Assembly: GCA_018105865.1 (NCBI GenBank)
Contig: CM030868.1
Span: 6,469,428-6,533,427, forward strand
Direction: 5' to 3'
Origin: Metaphire vulgaris
Lineage: Eukaryota > Annelida > Clitellata > Crassiclitellata > Megascolecidae
DNA length: 64,000 bases
Made by a program: the position numbers and the translations under genes. The notes beneath the pieces are model-generated. The model was not told where the DNA came from. It was given only the letters and a program-made list of their open reading frames with translations, and searched no databases. Every line of letters starts with the position of its first letter. Position 1 is the first letter of the stretch. Shown piece after piece: positions 52,382 through 63,838 of the stretch.

Positions 52382-53079
52382 TGTAAAGCTACATGGAATT
52401 TTGAATTTCTATTACATTCGTCATTATCGGAAGTTGAATATTTGTTTTGCTGATGAAAATTGGACGAGATATTCAAATTTTCAGAATAGAAAACCTGCGT
52501 GACGTAATTTATGGACGACGCTTTAAGAGATCCAAGATTTGTGACGTATTTTTAGAGGGGTCCGAGATTTGTGACAGGTTGTGACAAAGAGGAGAGGGAT
52601 AAAACCCAACAAAATAGCGTAACGTACTTTATGGACGACCCCAGTGGCAGAACTCGCGTGTTTGTAAAATTGTGTTTATTATATGTTTCACTTGAATCAC
52701 TTTGAGCGCCTTTGTTTTACTTACCTATTGTACGATTTCATATTTTAGCTTTTTAATATTTAATAACCCAGCTCCTTGTAATATTTAACGCAGTTTCGTT
52801 TATCCAAGTTATTTATAATAATATTGATAACTTCATTCATTGTTCACCATTGAAATAAATAGCTAAAAGCATGTTCAATGTAATTACGCAATTTTATAGC
52901 TCCAGTTATAATACTTTAACGATATTTTCACATGTACGGAAGATTTTAGGGGACTTGTTGAAATATGCGCATTTTATCCATTGCCATCTAAGTGAAGTTA
53001 ATAATGTAAAGGTTTCCTACTGGCATCTGTACATATAATATGTGATCTTGATTGAGTATAAACTGGTCGGTCTCTAATG

Positions 53080-53161
53080 CAGTGCTTCTTAAACTTTTTA
53101 GTCTCGCGACAAACTTGAAAAAGACGTCCACAAAAACGACACACCAACATCGGCCTACCAA

Positions 53162-53194
<33 letters not shown>

Positions 53195-54222
53195 CAATTT
53201 TATTTTTCTCTTAACATCCAAAATAAACATAATATATATCAATATGAGGCAAAGAAGAAGAAAAACTTGACTAACAATTAACTCTTATCTAAATACATTG
53301 ACATAAATTGATTTTAAGATTTTATTTTAAATGAGAAAAATGGTTGACCTAGGGATAGGCCTACCTATTCCGTAAATTGGTCATTAAAAAATTTAAAAAA
53401 TTAATAATTAAGAATTACATGGTGGATCCATGCTTAAATCTAATAATCAAGAAACTAACAAAATACATAATAAAGTTGATTTAAGAAATTAGTTATATAG
53501 GCCTAAGTTAAGTCGTGTCAGTGAATGTTAAGTATTATAGTAATTAAAATGATTGAAAGAATGACAGATTTAATTTAATTTAATTAGCTATTTATATTGC
53601 GCCTAATCGATTAAAGTTAGCAAGCGCATTTTATCCATTTGTACAGTACGATTGAAAAGAATTGATTGAAAAGTAAACGAATTTTAACGCTGTTATCGTT
53701 CATAAGTTCAAAAGTTCATACCATTTATCAGCAAATCATCAATGTGACACGTGAGACTGGTGTACTGCGCACAAGTTTTCCAAGCGAGGACGAATAGTGA
53801 ACAGGGTAACGCGCATCTCACTATCAACATCGGTAAGTGTCGACCTATAGCCTTTCTTTGATTATTTTCATCGTTTTCACAGCTGAAAAAGCAGTCTCGC
53901 ATAGGTAAGACGTGGCAAAGGGAAGTAAGCATTTAAAGTTTTATTCACGATAGCAGGGTAGGCCTACTCATTTCCGGCAGAGACTGTTTTAAGAAAAATC
54001 TATTACTGCACTAAAAACTCAGAAAATTTATGGACATCCGCGCAAAAAACAAGCTAAAAATCGGTCGTGTGTTGAAAATGTATCACTGCACAAAGCACAG
54101 AAAATTGCATTCTACCACTGCACATTTTCATTTTATCACTGCACATTCTGTGTATCACTGCGCGTTAAAACGGGCCCTGCGAGTCATTTGCAAGAGAAAT
54201 TCACACAGTTTGAGAAGCTCTG
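53080..54222. mobile_element. hAT non-autonomous element, about 1.1 kb
   Basis: CAGTGCTTCTTAAACTTTTT start and CAGTTTGAGAAGCTCTG end. The flanks CTCTAATG and CTGTTGTG match at 5/8. An (AATC)n run (53162-53194) and AT-rich filler lie inside. No transposase frame is left. Confidence 0.65.
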
Positions 54223-54415
54223 CTGTTGTGGACAGGCCTACTTTTCGCTAGAAGAGGGGCAAGATTCAAATTTTGGTCAATTTGGTCAAGATTCATAAAT
54301 TGGTCAATTGACCAATTTTAATTTCGTTACGACAGCTGAAAGGCTTGACGAGTTAAGAAATAGCTATATGTACCGGCTAAAATCTTGATTCTAAAATTCA
54401 TTTTTCAACTGGGTA

Positions 54416-54731
54416 CAGGCCCGCCGAGAGAAATTCCGGGCCCCTGTGCAGAAGGGTCGACGGGCCCCTCGCAAGTCTTCAAAAATTACTGATGACCTTT
54501 TTAGGCTTGTCATTGATTTCATGTTTCACAGTATACGGTGTTGCAAGTCTCGAAAGCTAGTGATGACCATTTTGATTTCCCCATTTACTCATGTTTAACA
54601 TGCTGGCCTCCTTTTTGTGTTATTATTGTTAATTATACATAGGCTAATATTACATTCTCATTATCGGCTCGGGCCCCCTCCAGGCCGCCGGGCCCCTGTG
54701 CATTTCCCCTGACCCTCTCTCGGCAGCCCTG
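54416..54731. mobile_element. hAT-type MITE, family G
   Basis: CAGGCCCGCCGAGAGA and TCTCTCGGCAGCCCTG, flanked by ACTGGGTA and ACTGGGGA (7/8). Inside: GATGACCTTTTTAGGCTTGTC. Confidence 0.87.
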
Positions 54732-54763
54732 ACTGGGGATTGCAGACTTCGTGGTCGTTCTAA

Positions 54764-54862
54764 AGTATGTCTGTGTGTGGTATGTACATGTGTGTGATTG
54801 TGAATGTGTGCGTGTGTGTGTACATGAGTGTGGTTATGTGTGTGTGTGTGCTTGTATGTGTG
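54764..54862. repeat. (TG)n-rich simple repeat
   Basis: Imperfect TG array. Confidence 0.9.
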
Positions 54863-55329
54863 ATTTTCTTGGGACATGCAGTTCATGAGTGGAAAAAATC
54901 AACGTATTCAATCTGTAAGTTAGGCTCTATAAACACCCTAACTTATTAACGTCTGTAAAGTTATCATGATTATCTGTTTATTAATCTGTCCTAAATGTAT
55001 ATATTGGCAATATTGGCTCTCTTAAGGCGCCCTTATTGGCAAGCCATTATCCGTTGGACCGTTGGGCGGGATAAGAAGATCTGGAATCGCGTCCACATTC
55101 ATGAGACGGAAGAAAAATTGGCGTGCATATAGCGTTCGATCTAGTCCACAGAACAGTCTCCCACACATCGAATGGCGGGGGAGAGGGGGGTCATGTCCCG
55201 TCCAATCTGCAGAATATTTTATAACGTGTGGAAGATCTCGAAGATTAACTGACACCGCACAGAAAACGACCAATCAATAACGCATCTTTCTGTCTCTTTC
55301 CAATGTCCACATATCATGATCTGTTGAAT

Positions 55330-55399
55330 CTGCACGCACACGCACACAAACACACAGACAACCACAGGCACACACACGCACATACAGGTACACGTACAC

Positions 55400-55462
<63 letters not shown>
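55330..55462. repeat. (CA)n and (TA)n microsatellites
   Basis: An imperfect CA run followed by about 30 TA units. The 55463-56228 stretch beyond it has a long open frame on the plus strand but no recognisable protein. Confidence 0.9.
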
Positions 55463-55465
<3 letters not shown>

Positions 55466-56236
55466 ATAGTGGTAACGGTCTTCTAGGGCTTCGTGGGACA
55501 CGGATATACCATCGATTTCGATTCCTTTCCCCCAGACCAGTGTACAGCACACTGTACTGTATGTATTGCCTTAATAGCGGCAGCGGTAAATACATTTTTC
55601 GCCAACTCGATTTGGGAACCCAGCCTCGCTTTGACATCTATCGGCGGCTTTCGTTTATTTATTTCCGGCGTCAGAAGTGGCGGGCTATAGGAAGGGATAA
55701 ATCGCCAGCCACGGCTGAAGCTCTTCCGTTGACTGCTTGCATCAGCGTCTTGGAGCGATATAGACCCAATTGCGTCTTTCAATGCAACTGCTTTCGATAC
55801 ATTCTTCCCACGAAAGCGATCGTTAGTTTCGAAAGTGTTGCATCTAATCTGTGTATTGTTCACTTTAATGATCTTCTGCTCGATCCTTTTGTTGATATGT
55901 GGCGTCTATTCTCGAGCCGCCGATCGAAGACAGCAATCCACAGCGAATTCAGGAAACCGTGTGCCGTCAATAAAACGCGTCTGTCTCCAGAGATCCGCAT
56001 TCTCTCCATTCCTTCACTATCATTGTGTCGGCAGCTTTTCCCAGACGGGTTCGCTGAAACTTTCAGTTCGCGGCTGCTGGCAGCGATGCAGGCGAGAATA
56101 ATTCTAAAACGGAAGGGCGCTTTTTACAACACGACGCTGCCGAGCAAAAAGATCCCCTTAAGTCTGAGGCATTTAGGGGGGGGGGCATCTGGGACCCCAA
56201 TCCACCCATAGACACACACGGAGCCAGTGAGTAGAC

Positions 56237-56545
56237 CATGGGCATAGCGACGGGGCTATATCTGTATATATATATATCACCCCCAAATCAATATATATAT
56301 ATACAGTAAACGTAACATATATATATACATATATATTATATATAGCATATATAACATATATAACATATATAATTAATAGGCCTATATATAATAATATATA
56401 TAATACATATTATATGTATTATATTTAATTATATTATACAAATTATATATATTATAATATTATATTATATATTATATATAATATATATATAGCAATATAT
56501 ACCCCCAAATGTATACCCCTAATCAAATTCCTGGCTACGCCCCTG
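56237..56545. mobile_element. hAT-type MITE with AT-rich core
   Basis: CATGGGCATAGCGACGGG and CCTGGCTACGCCCCTG. The flanks GAGTAGAC and GACTAAAC match at 6/8. The core is ATATA-rich. Confidence 0.65.
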
Positions 56546-56569
56546 GACTAAACATTATCGTTCTCATGC

Positions 56570-56730
56570 TCCATCAAGTTGGCGTCGACTCCTGGTGATA
56601 CCATGAATTTGTTTTTCCAATCTTTCCTGCTCTTCGCAAATTTCATTTAACTCGTTCATTTTCATGCGTGTTGTTTCATGAATTCCATCGATCCATCTCA
56701 TTCGCTGTCTTCCTCTTCTTATAGATCCTA
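56570..56730 (-). mobile_element. LINE 3' end fragment
   Basis: The minus frame reads RRGRQRMRWIDGIHETTRMK, then MNELNEICEEQERLEKQIHG and ITRSRRQLDGA. It matches the plus-strand copy at 59440-60240. Confidence 0.75.
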
Positions 56731-56893
56731 ATTCCATTGTTTTCTAGCATAAACGCTTTTTCCAAAGCAAAGTCTATACGGCTCATCAGTGACTTTTGGG
56801 TACCTAAACATCCTGCGGCCCCCAAACGTCTATTTGTGTGACTTTAGACCTTTTTTACATTCAGACTTTTTGTTTCCAGTGATGTATCACGAA

Positions 56894-57095
56894 CAGCCAA
56901 GGACGTAGCCAGGAATATAATTTGGGAGAGTATAAATGTTTGGAGGGTATAAACCTTAACTATAAACCATATAGACTACATATAGGCCTAACCACATATA
57001 ACCACATATAAATCACATAAAAAACTTTAAGGTAGACTGATTTTTTTTTTTGGGGGTATATATACCGATATACCCTCCCCCTCGCTACGCCCCTG
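56894..57095. mobile_element. hAT-type MITE
   Basis: CAGCCAAGGACGTAGCC and GCTACGCCCCTG. The flanks ATCACGAA and ATCACGAG match at 7/8. Confidence 0.78.
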
Positions 57096-57404
57096 ATCAC
57101 GAGTTTTTTTAATCCTTCGACATTCCTTTCCATATTGCTGTGGACTGTGCACAAATATCCAGTTATTCAGGAACCTCCAATGCTGTTAACAATCTGCACA
57201 ACTCATCTATAATCTTCATAAATCTTCTCAACTGGCTGCATGGAAAGGGGTCTAATCAACGGAGTGGTGGTAGATTGGAAGATCATCTGGCAGCATGTAA
57301 AAAAGAACGGTTGACTGCAATGGAAACTGATCGCAATTTATAATTAGAAATCCATTTTACATTAACTGGGGGCGTCCCAAAAAACCAATTGACCCATTAT
57401 GCTG

Positions 57405-57520
57405 GTGCCATTATGCTTCAGAGACTCAAAACTTGGCTATTTCGCAAAAGCTATTGTAATTTATAATTTGTAATGTGTCCACGCAGTCACTGTATTAGTT
57501 GCCACATAAATCTCTACGTT
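57405..57520 (+). mobile_element. LINE 3' end fragment
   Basis: MLQRLKTWLFRKSYCNL then a stop, followed by TTTGTAATGTGT and TTGCCACATAAATCT, collinear with the LINE tail at 31502-31740. Confidence 0.55.
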
Positions 57521-57668
57521 GTATAATATAATATAATAATTATCTTCTCGAAATACATGCGACTGAATTGTCGACTCCGCAATTGTTAGATCTGCGGGCT
57601 TTATGGAAGACATAGATGATTAATTAACTTATTCATTATACAGCAGATGCACACACACTTGTCTAAAC

Positions 57669-58118
57669 CAGCGCTTCCCAACCTGTGTGCCGCGGCACAC
57701 AACTGTGCCGCAGCAACGGTAGAAGTGTGCCGTAATAAAATGCTGGAAAATAGTAAAATAATAATGGTGCTGCATTAATTGTTAATTATACGTTGAATTA
57801 TATCTCTTCAAATGAAGTTAAGCATGCAATAGTGATGCAGATGACAAAGAAAATATGTACTTCTGAAGAACGGTAGTCAATATTATACTGTATACTACCT
57901 ACAAGATCTAATCTAATCTTGAACTTCTATAGCGCCACTTCATAATGCACAGGATCATAACCGATGGCGAGTATAGAGTATAATATATAGTACTAGTATA
58001 GGCCTATACAAATGCATCATTTAAAAATGATGAAATGTGTGCATTCGACTGCAGTGTGCCGTTGACTGTATGCTTCTTGGATAGTGTGCCGTGGCTGGAA
58101 AACGCTTGGAAAGCACTG
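57669..58118. mobile_element. hAT non-autonomous element
   Basis: CAGCGCTTCCCAACCTGTGT start and CGCTTGGAAAGCACTG end, with GTGTGCCG subterminal repeats at both ends. The flanks match at 5/8. Confidence 0.75.
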
Positions 58119-58164
58119 GCGTAGACACTTACAAAAGCCGGTTGGTAACAGAGATACAGAACAG

Positions 58165-58590
58165 GACGGAAAGGGTTTGAAGTAGAGATACCAGATCAGT
58201 TGGAAAGAATTTAAGGACACATATAAAAACATCTGACTTTTCAGGACGTTAAAGAAGCACAAAAACCTGCGATGACTTCTTTGATTGTTGTCGGACTTTA
58301 GAACATTAAAGATGCAAAATAGCAGAAAAATAATGATAACCTTTTTTGCTTATCGGACTTTTTAGGACGTTATAAAGATGCAAGAAAAAATCACAAAAAA
58401 CTAGTGATGACCTTTTTAGCAATCAATATCACTCAATTACAAAGATCTTTTTATCTAAAATAGGTGTTCACTATTTTAAATGAAATTTAAGGACATTTTG
58501 TGTCCTTATTAAGGACAAATGCCCTTAAGGACGGGGCCACAGAATTTAAGGACTGTCCTTATCATTTAAGGACATCTGGTAACCATAGTT
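58165..58590. mobile_element. Probable MITE, ends unclear
   Basis: GATACCAGATCAG at the left and CATCTGGTAACC at the right look inverted. The interior repeats TTTAAGGACA and carries GATAACCTTTTTTGCTTATC. 58600-59173 beyond it shows no gene. Confidence 0.45.
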
Positions 58591-59181
58591 TGAGGATGAG
58601 AAAATGCGCTGAACAAAAGGCCAATTTGTAGGAATTAAGCTAACACGAGCGCAGTATAAATGGTTGATTACATTACATTAGGCCTATATAAGGCCTACCA
58701 CATAAACTTAGGCCTAATTAAATTGTCCTCGAGATTCAAGGAAATTATCTGGCAATTTTAAATATTGTCCGCAGATATGCAGTTGAATCAGATAGTTTAA
58801 AAATATCGATTACAATCTCAATAAATATTCTAAGAGCTAAGTAGAATAACAGCGTATGGCAATAACACGACATTAAGTGCAAAACGAACACAACGGCTGT
58901 CACATTATTAGCGTTCGACTGTAGGCAAAGCAAACACCCGATGAAACGGGATGAACGAGGTATACAGTGTATATACAGATACAGTCTTCGACATCATATT
59001 AATAACGCTGCAAAGTAGTAGTAGGATAATATGCAGTAATCTCTATGTCATAATTTACAAATTCAATCCATCACTAATAAGACATACTAACAATACTTTA
59101 ATTAATTAACTGCTCTATCTTAGTAGACCAGGGCAGCAAGAGACAAACAGACAGAGGTGGAAGGAACAACTGATTCAGACC

Positions 59182-59350
59182 CAGTGTTTTATCCAGGCCT
59201 GTTAGGGGAGATTCCCCACCCCCACAAAAAACCCTTCAAATCCCCCAAATCCCAGCACTGACACAATTGTTTTCATTAAACTGTGTCTCTTCCCCCATCC
59301 AGCCAAGTCAATTCCCCCACCCCAAGGCCTGGGATCTAGATAAGACACTG
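59182..59350. mobile_element. hAT-type MITE, family D
   Basis: CAGTGTTTTATCCAGG and CTAGATAAGACACTG ends. Target flanks do not match, so this copy is older or rearranged. Confidence 0.75.
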
Positions 59351-59439
59351 TTATCGTCTAACCCAATAGGGAACGACGGAAGGACAGAAAGAAGACTATC
59401 GTAGTAATAGTGGCATCGGCAAACGACTCATTCTTAGGT

Positions 59440-60240
59440 TTTGCTCTCTTGGAAGTCGTTTTTGTTTCGTGTGGCGTATTGTCAAATGAGGACCAGAGAC
59501 ACTCTGTATAAAGCAATTATGTTGCGGAAAGTGGAAGGATCTAGAAGAAGATTAAGACAACGAATGAGATGGCTGGCTGGAATTCACGAAGCAACAAGCA
59601 TGAAAATGAACGAGTTAAATGAAATTATTAGGAGACAAGATTGGAGAAACTGTATCAACAGTGGCGGATTTATCACGGTACAAATGGTACATTTGTCAAA
59701 TCCCCCATTTGTACCGGGCTCACCAGCAAAATAAAAATTTAGAGGCCTACCTTTTCTATAAACAATATTTTATAAGGATTTTTATAATTTATTTGTTTAT
59801 TTTATTCTTTATTTTATTTGTTATTTGAGGACTATAGCAACGGAGATCAGAGCCGTCCTATGAGCCAAAGGCTCGGGAAGGACTTCGACTTTTTTGACTA
59901 TTTGTTTAAACAACTTTATTTTCCGAAATGCAACCATTTGTCACGCAACGTGTCCTGACAAAAAAGAAAAAGGTTATCGCCACTATTACTCATACGCCTG
60001 ATCTCTGTAACTCATCCGTTCTTCCGAACGTTTCCCGAAAAAACAAAAAAAAACTTGACAAGCAAAAAAGACATCTCGCCACTTTTCACACTTGATCTGT
60101 AACTTCTAGAAGAAATTGTACCGGGGCTTTCAAAATGTAAATCCGTCACTGCGCATCCATGGTATCACCAGGAGTTGACGCCGACTTCATGGAACATGCC
60201 AAATGCTTAGAGTCTTAGACAGTATTAAGAGTGACGGAGA
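59440..60240 (+). mobile_element. LINE 3' end split by a MITE
   Basis: The plus frame reads RTRDTLYKAIMLRKVEGSRR, then RQRMRWLAGIHEATSMKMNE and LNEIIRRQDWRNCI. It is interrupted at 59659-60151 and resumes as IHGITRS at 60153. Confidence 0.75.
59659..60151. mobile_element. hAT-type MITE (CAGTGGCGGATTTA ends), nested in the LINE
   Basis: CAGTGGCGGATTTATCACGG and GTAAATCCGTCACTG. The flanks TGTATCAA and CGCATCCA match at 5/8. It contains CTTGACAAGCAAAAAAGACA. Confidence 0.75.
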
Positions 60241-60872
60241 GGGCCTAAAAATCAAAAGATACTATATTTAGAAACGATGACGCACGGCGACATGGTTACG
60301 AATTACGATTGAATTTAGGTCAAAATCGAATATTTGGTCATTTTTACCACTTCGATAATCATGAAAGTGCTAAAAATGACCAGCTTAATCATGCTTCAGT
60401 TCTCTTTATATCACGAAACGAGGCAAATGGTCACCGTACGGGTTTTCTCAAAGTCTCAGTTTGACTTTGTTGATGTGCGTTTTCTGGACCAGAACTATTC
60501 ATCGAACATAGAGGCAGCCGGTCGTTGAGCAAATGTTACGGTGGAGCCTCTAGCGACGGACTGCGCAACTACGACGATTCGTCATCGTGTGATTCGATCT
60601 TCTAGACAGAAATAATTGCAGAATGAGTGAAAATCGTCGAACAACAGCCGAAGATAAAGACGGACGCCCGCCGCACGCACGCACGCACGGCAGAAGTTCA
60701 GGAGTGAAACGACGTGGGACAGTGCGGCTGTGTATACTGCCTAGTCTCGAATCTAATCAAAGAGTGCAGTCGGAGTGTAATTGAAGATCGGGAAGTAAGA
60801 CAGGAGTGACAGATCGGCGTCGCGATTGACGCCGGAGTCACGTGGAAAGCCGGTCGTTCTAACGGCGATTGA
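60241..60872. other. Probable 3' UTR/flank of the right-end gene
   Basis: No frame of note. It lies directly downstream of the minus-strand stop codon at 60873-60875. I could not fix a poly(A) signal. Confidence 0.35.
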
Positions 60873-61136
60873 TCATGATTTCAAGACAACCGGAGGACTC
60901 CTCCTGCTCGGCGCCGGGTCGGCAGAGTTGACCGATGCGCCGTTGGACATCGCAGTCTCCGTCGCAGGAGTGGCCGATGATGATGACGACGACGACGAAG
61001 CGGCAGCGGCTGCCATGGCAGCTGCGGCGGCCAGCACTAGGTGGTTGAGGTCCTCTTCTTCGCTTGGACCCCGGCCGCTGTCGGCGTAGGAGCAGGCACT
61101 CTCTCCGTCGACGTCTCCGTGAGGAGACGTTCTTAT
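60873..61136 (-). CDS. Last coding exon of the right-end gene
   Basis: The minus strand acceptor GATCGAATTTTCAG is followed in phase 0 by IRTSPHGDVDGESACSYADS, then GRGPSEEEDLNHLVL, an Ala run (AAAAAMAAAAA), a run of eight Ser, and a tail ending SRRSPPVVLKS and TGA. The phase fits the exon ending at 62723. The Tyr-Ala-Asp-Ser-Gly-Arg-Gly acidic motif reminds me of cytoplasmic tails of protocadherin-like receptors. That is only an impression, and I give no name. The overlapping plus-strand frame is a mirror of the Ala/Ser repeats. Confidence 0.65.
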   Translation of the reverse strand: MRTSPHGDVDGESACSYADSGRGPSEEEDLNHLVLAAAAAMAAAAASSSSSSSSATPATETAMSNGASVNSADPAPSRRSPPVVLKS

Positions 61137-61275
61137 CTGAAAATTCGATCGATGATCGATTATATTTAGCACGGCGATTATTGACAGATAAATGGCGGAT
61201 AACCGATTAGGTGACCGACTTGCTCGTTAACTAATTAGGGACTCGAGGAAGGAAGATGGCAGAGTGGGTTAGGCG

Positions 61276-61445
61276 CAGTGTTTAATCTAAACTCTGGACT
61301 CCGGGGTGAACTGACAAGGTCGGGGGAAGTCAGCTAGGGGGCTGCTGTTAGTTGATGTAGTATGCCATAATTTCCGGGGGGAATTTGAAATTTCCGGAGA
61401 AAATTGACCTTCCCCCCCGGAAACGGCCTACTATATTAAACCATG
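61276..61445. mobile_element. hAT-type MITE nested in the SINE
   Basis: A perfect 8-bp duplication GTTAGGCG. It starts CAGTGTTTAATCTAAAC; the end TATTAAACCATG is degraded. Confidence 0.9.
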
Positions 61446-61515
61446 GTTAGGCGCTGGAGCGGCAGGCTGACGGGAGTGATGTTCAAGCCCTGTTAGCGCC
61501 CCTAGTGGCTTTCCC

Positions 61516-61668
61516 CAGTGGCGTATTTAGAATTTTGGTAAGAGGGGCCAGACACTTTCGACCTGACAAGTTACAACTTTGGAAAAAGTTGACGACCTTT
61601 TTTTTGCTTGTCAAGCAAGACAAAAGGGGGGCCATGGCCCAAATGGCCCAATGGTAAATACGCCACTG
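61516..61668. mobile_element. hAT-type MITE nested in the SINE
   Basis: A perfect 8-bp duplication GCTTTCCC. The ends are CAGTGGCGTATTTAG and TAAATACGCCACTG. Core: GACCTTTTTTTTGCTTGTCA. Confidence 0.93.
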
Positions 61669-61712
61669 GCTTTCCCATATGCAGTAATGCCTCCTAAGCC
61701 ATTTTAAATCAC

Positions 61713-62139
61713 GCCATAGTTTAGTGTAGAGGGAAGAAATGATACTCATAGCATAGATTTTAATTATCACTAGATATCGTCTATCTATGGTAAAGACAGC
61801 AGAAAGTCGATGCAAGTTTTCCACCATTTGACATATCTGCAGGAGGTGACCCTCTGATGGAGGGCTTAATCTTCAGTAAATTGATCGAGTTGTTTAACAT
61901 TTTGTGAAAAATATCCGACCCCTGATTTTCTTCGAGTACGAATGACTGATTGCTTAGGGACATTGGACAATCGTGTCACGCATTATCCATCATTTTGACG
62001 TGTTTGACATTTGCATCTTGAGTTTCACTGCTGTCCATCAGTCATTCGGTCAGCCAAAGGAACAGTCTTAAACGAAAGCTTAAAGGATTTCATGATAGTA
62101 GCCACACAGATAACATTGTTCTGGATCATTAATATTATA
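61713..62139. other. No feature recognised (intron of the right-end gene)
   Basis: Lies between the last two exons of the minus-strand gene; no repeat signature seen. Confidence 0.4.
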
Positions 62140-62247
62140 TGGACTATTATTATAGTAGTAATATTATTAGTAGTGTAGTAGTGGTAGAAGTAGAAAACAT
62201 ATTAATAGTAGTGGTGGTGGTTGTAGTAGTAGTAGTAGTAGTAGTAA

Positions 62248-62310
<63 letters not shown>

Positions 62311-62420
62311 CAGCAGCAGTAGTAGTAGCAGTGCAGTAGTAGTAGTAGCAGCAGCAGCAGCAGTAGCAGCAGTAGTAGCAGCAGCAGTAGTAGTAGTAGT
62401 AGTGCAGTAGTGGTAGTGGC

Positions 62421-62467
<47 letters not shown>

Positions 62468-62508
62468 CAGTAGCAGCAGCAGTAGCAGTAGCAGTAGCAG
62501 CAGCAACA
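62140..62508. repeat. (TAG)n/(CAG)n microsatellite
   Basis: TAG units with interspersed CAG units, in an intron of the right-end gene. Confidence 0.97.
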
Positions 62509-62722
62509 GTAGTTTCTTTCGTTTATTGGGAAAAAAGTACCGTCTTTGACAAAACCACGTTCATTCACGATTTGTGGTGGTATCAAAATTATTAATCAAA
62601 CTCTCCGAGACATGCACTATAATTAAAATTTATGGAACGTGGTTATGTCGTGGTTATCATCTCCCGCTGTCCTGGAGTTAGCGTGAAACATAACCACTAA
62701 GCCTACACGGGCGTCTTCTCAC

Positions 62723-62999
62723 CGGTGTCCTGTCGTTGTTGACTTTGCCCGTGACCGTCCGTGAATCCCTCTGCCCTGCTGCGTCCTTCTGCCGCGAATG
62801 ATCCAGTCTGTTGCGGGAGCTGTGGATGCCGATCCGCGTTGAACTGCCGCACAGACCGCAGTACGGTTGTGATTGTTGTTGTTGCGGTTGTTGTTGTTGT
62901 TGTTGTTGTTGTCTGAGAGTGCTGGTGTTGCTGGTGCGGGCAGGAGCGTCCAGGACCGGTTCTTCTGTCTCGACAGGAGCAGTCTTGGTAGGGGGGCCT
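62723..62999 (-). CDS. Penultimate coding exon of the right-end gene (poly-Gln)
   Basis: Minus strand acceptor GCGTTCTTCAG and donor ACACCG|GTGAGA. In the frame that joins the last exon (phase 0 out) it reads GPPTKTAPVETEEPVLDAPA, then RTSNTSTLR, nine Gln, PQQQQSQPYCGLCGSSTRIG, then DHSRQKDAAGQRDSRTVTGK and VNNDRTP. The first base completes a codon from the preceding exon (phase 2). The poly-Gln is coded by a pure CAA run. The other two frames are also open, so the choice rests on phase and composition. Confidence 0.55.
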
Positions 63000-63059
63000 C
63001 TGAAGAACGCTTAGACCGACGTCAGTCGTAAAGCCGCTTTCGTGTCTCTAGTGACGAAA

Positions 63060-63460
63060 ATTTTAAAAATAACAGATTAACCGTCAAAAAACAGATTAAC
63101 CGTCAAAAACTGCAATCAATCAATCAGTCAGTCAGTCCATCAATCAATCAATAAGCTTCCATATCGTAATTGTGCAATCCAACCCGAATTAGAGCCAGGT
63201 CACGCCTGAAAGACCGGTCCGATCGGAGGGGAGCAATCTGAGATGATATTTTATCTAGATCTAAAAGATGATAATAATAGGTAATTATACGAAATGATAT
63301 TGGTAAGGAATTCCAGAGCCTAGGGCCACACACTGAGAAACAACTAGTGCCAAGTACGAGAACAAGGAACAACAAATGAAAGTCTTGCCGAATATCTAGT
63401 CTTCTTGTATGTAGAAGGCAGGGATATTTTACACCCCTAAGACCTTCAACGCCCCCCAAT
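63060..63460 (-). mobile_element. LINE 3' end fragment
   Basis: The minus frame reads LGTSCFSVCGPRLWNSLPIS, then DRSFRRDLALIRVGL, and a (TGAT)n-type tail at about 63115-63150. This is a CR1/Jockey-type C-terminus inside an intron of the right-end gene. Confidence 0.7.
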
Positions 63461-63601
63461 TTGAGACTGGCACCCTCCCCAACGCCCCCGCCCCAATCTC
63501 AGCTATGGGATGACTTTTTTTGCTTGCCAGACTTTTTGGGCAGGGGACCCCCAGAATTTACCGACACCCCCCCCAAATTGATAATCCTAGAAATAACCCT
63601 G
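63419..63601. mobile_element. hAT-type MITE, family A
   Basis: A perfect 8-bp duplication GTAGAAGG. The ends are CAGGGATATTTTACACC and CTAGAAATAACCCTG. It contains GATGACTTTTTTTGCTTGCC. It is the same orientation and family as the copy on the INF2 acceptor. Confidence 0.94.
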
Positions 63602-63838
63602 GTAGAAGGATATACCATGTCAGTACATTCGATCGCCATAATAATATGTTTCAAAAACGATTGCGTTTGTTGGTTCAGACTATTCGGTTTACCACAAAGA
63701 CAAGAAAAATGAAGGCAGAAAAACGACTAAATAGCCAAGTTGAGATATCACTCTGATAAAAGAAAGGTTTTGTTAAATGTAATGGCAACTCTCGACCTGG
63801 AAACTGAAACGTCTATCTTGGTCGAGATGGCACTTTAC

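Larger units (their letters stand above)
51682..52642. mobile_element. MITE family C, with two nested insertions
   Basis: Long inverted ends: GGGGCTATCCATAAAGTACG and CGTACTTTATGGACGACCCC. The superfamily is uncertain: the ends are not CAG...CTG and no 8-bp duplication is seen. The element is interrupted at 51904-52381. A truncated relative lies at 10033-10303. Confidence 0.8.
61254..61712 (+). mobile_element. tRNA-headed SINE broken by two MITEs
   Basis: GGAAGATGGCAGAGTGGGTT, (insert), GGCGCTGGAGCGGCAGG, GTTCAAGCCCTG, CCCTAGTGGCTTTCC, (insert), CATATGCAGTAATGCCTCC and AAGCCATTTTAAATCA. Same family as 5373-5508. Confidence 0.85.

Noticed and set aside
55540..56211. 223-residue plus-strand open frame
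   Set aside because: No recognisable motif, atypical composition and no splice-consistent neighbours; judged a chance frame.
60826..61089. Plus-strand frame opposite the last right-end exon
   Set aside because: It mirrors the Ala/Ser repeats; the minus strand has the acceptor and phase match.
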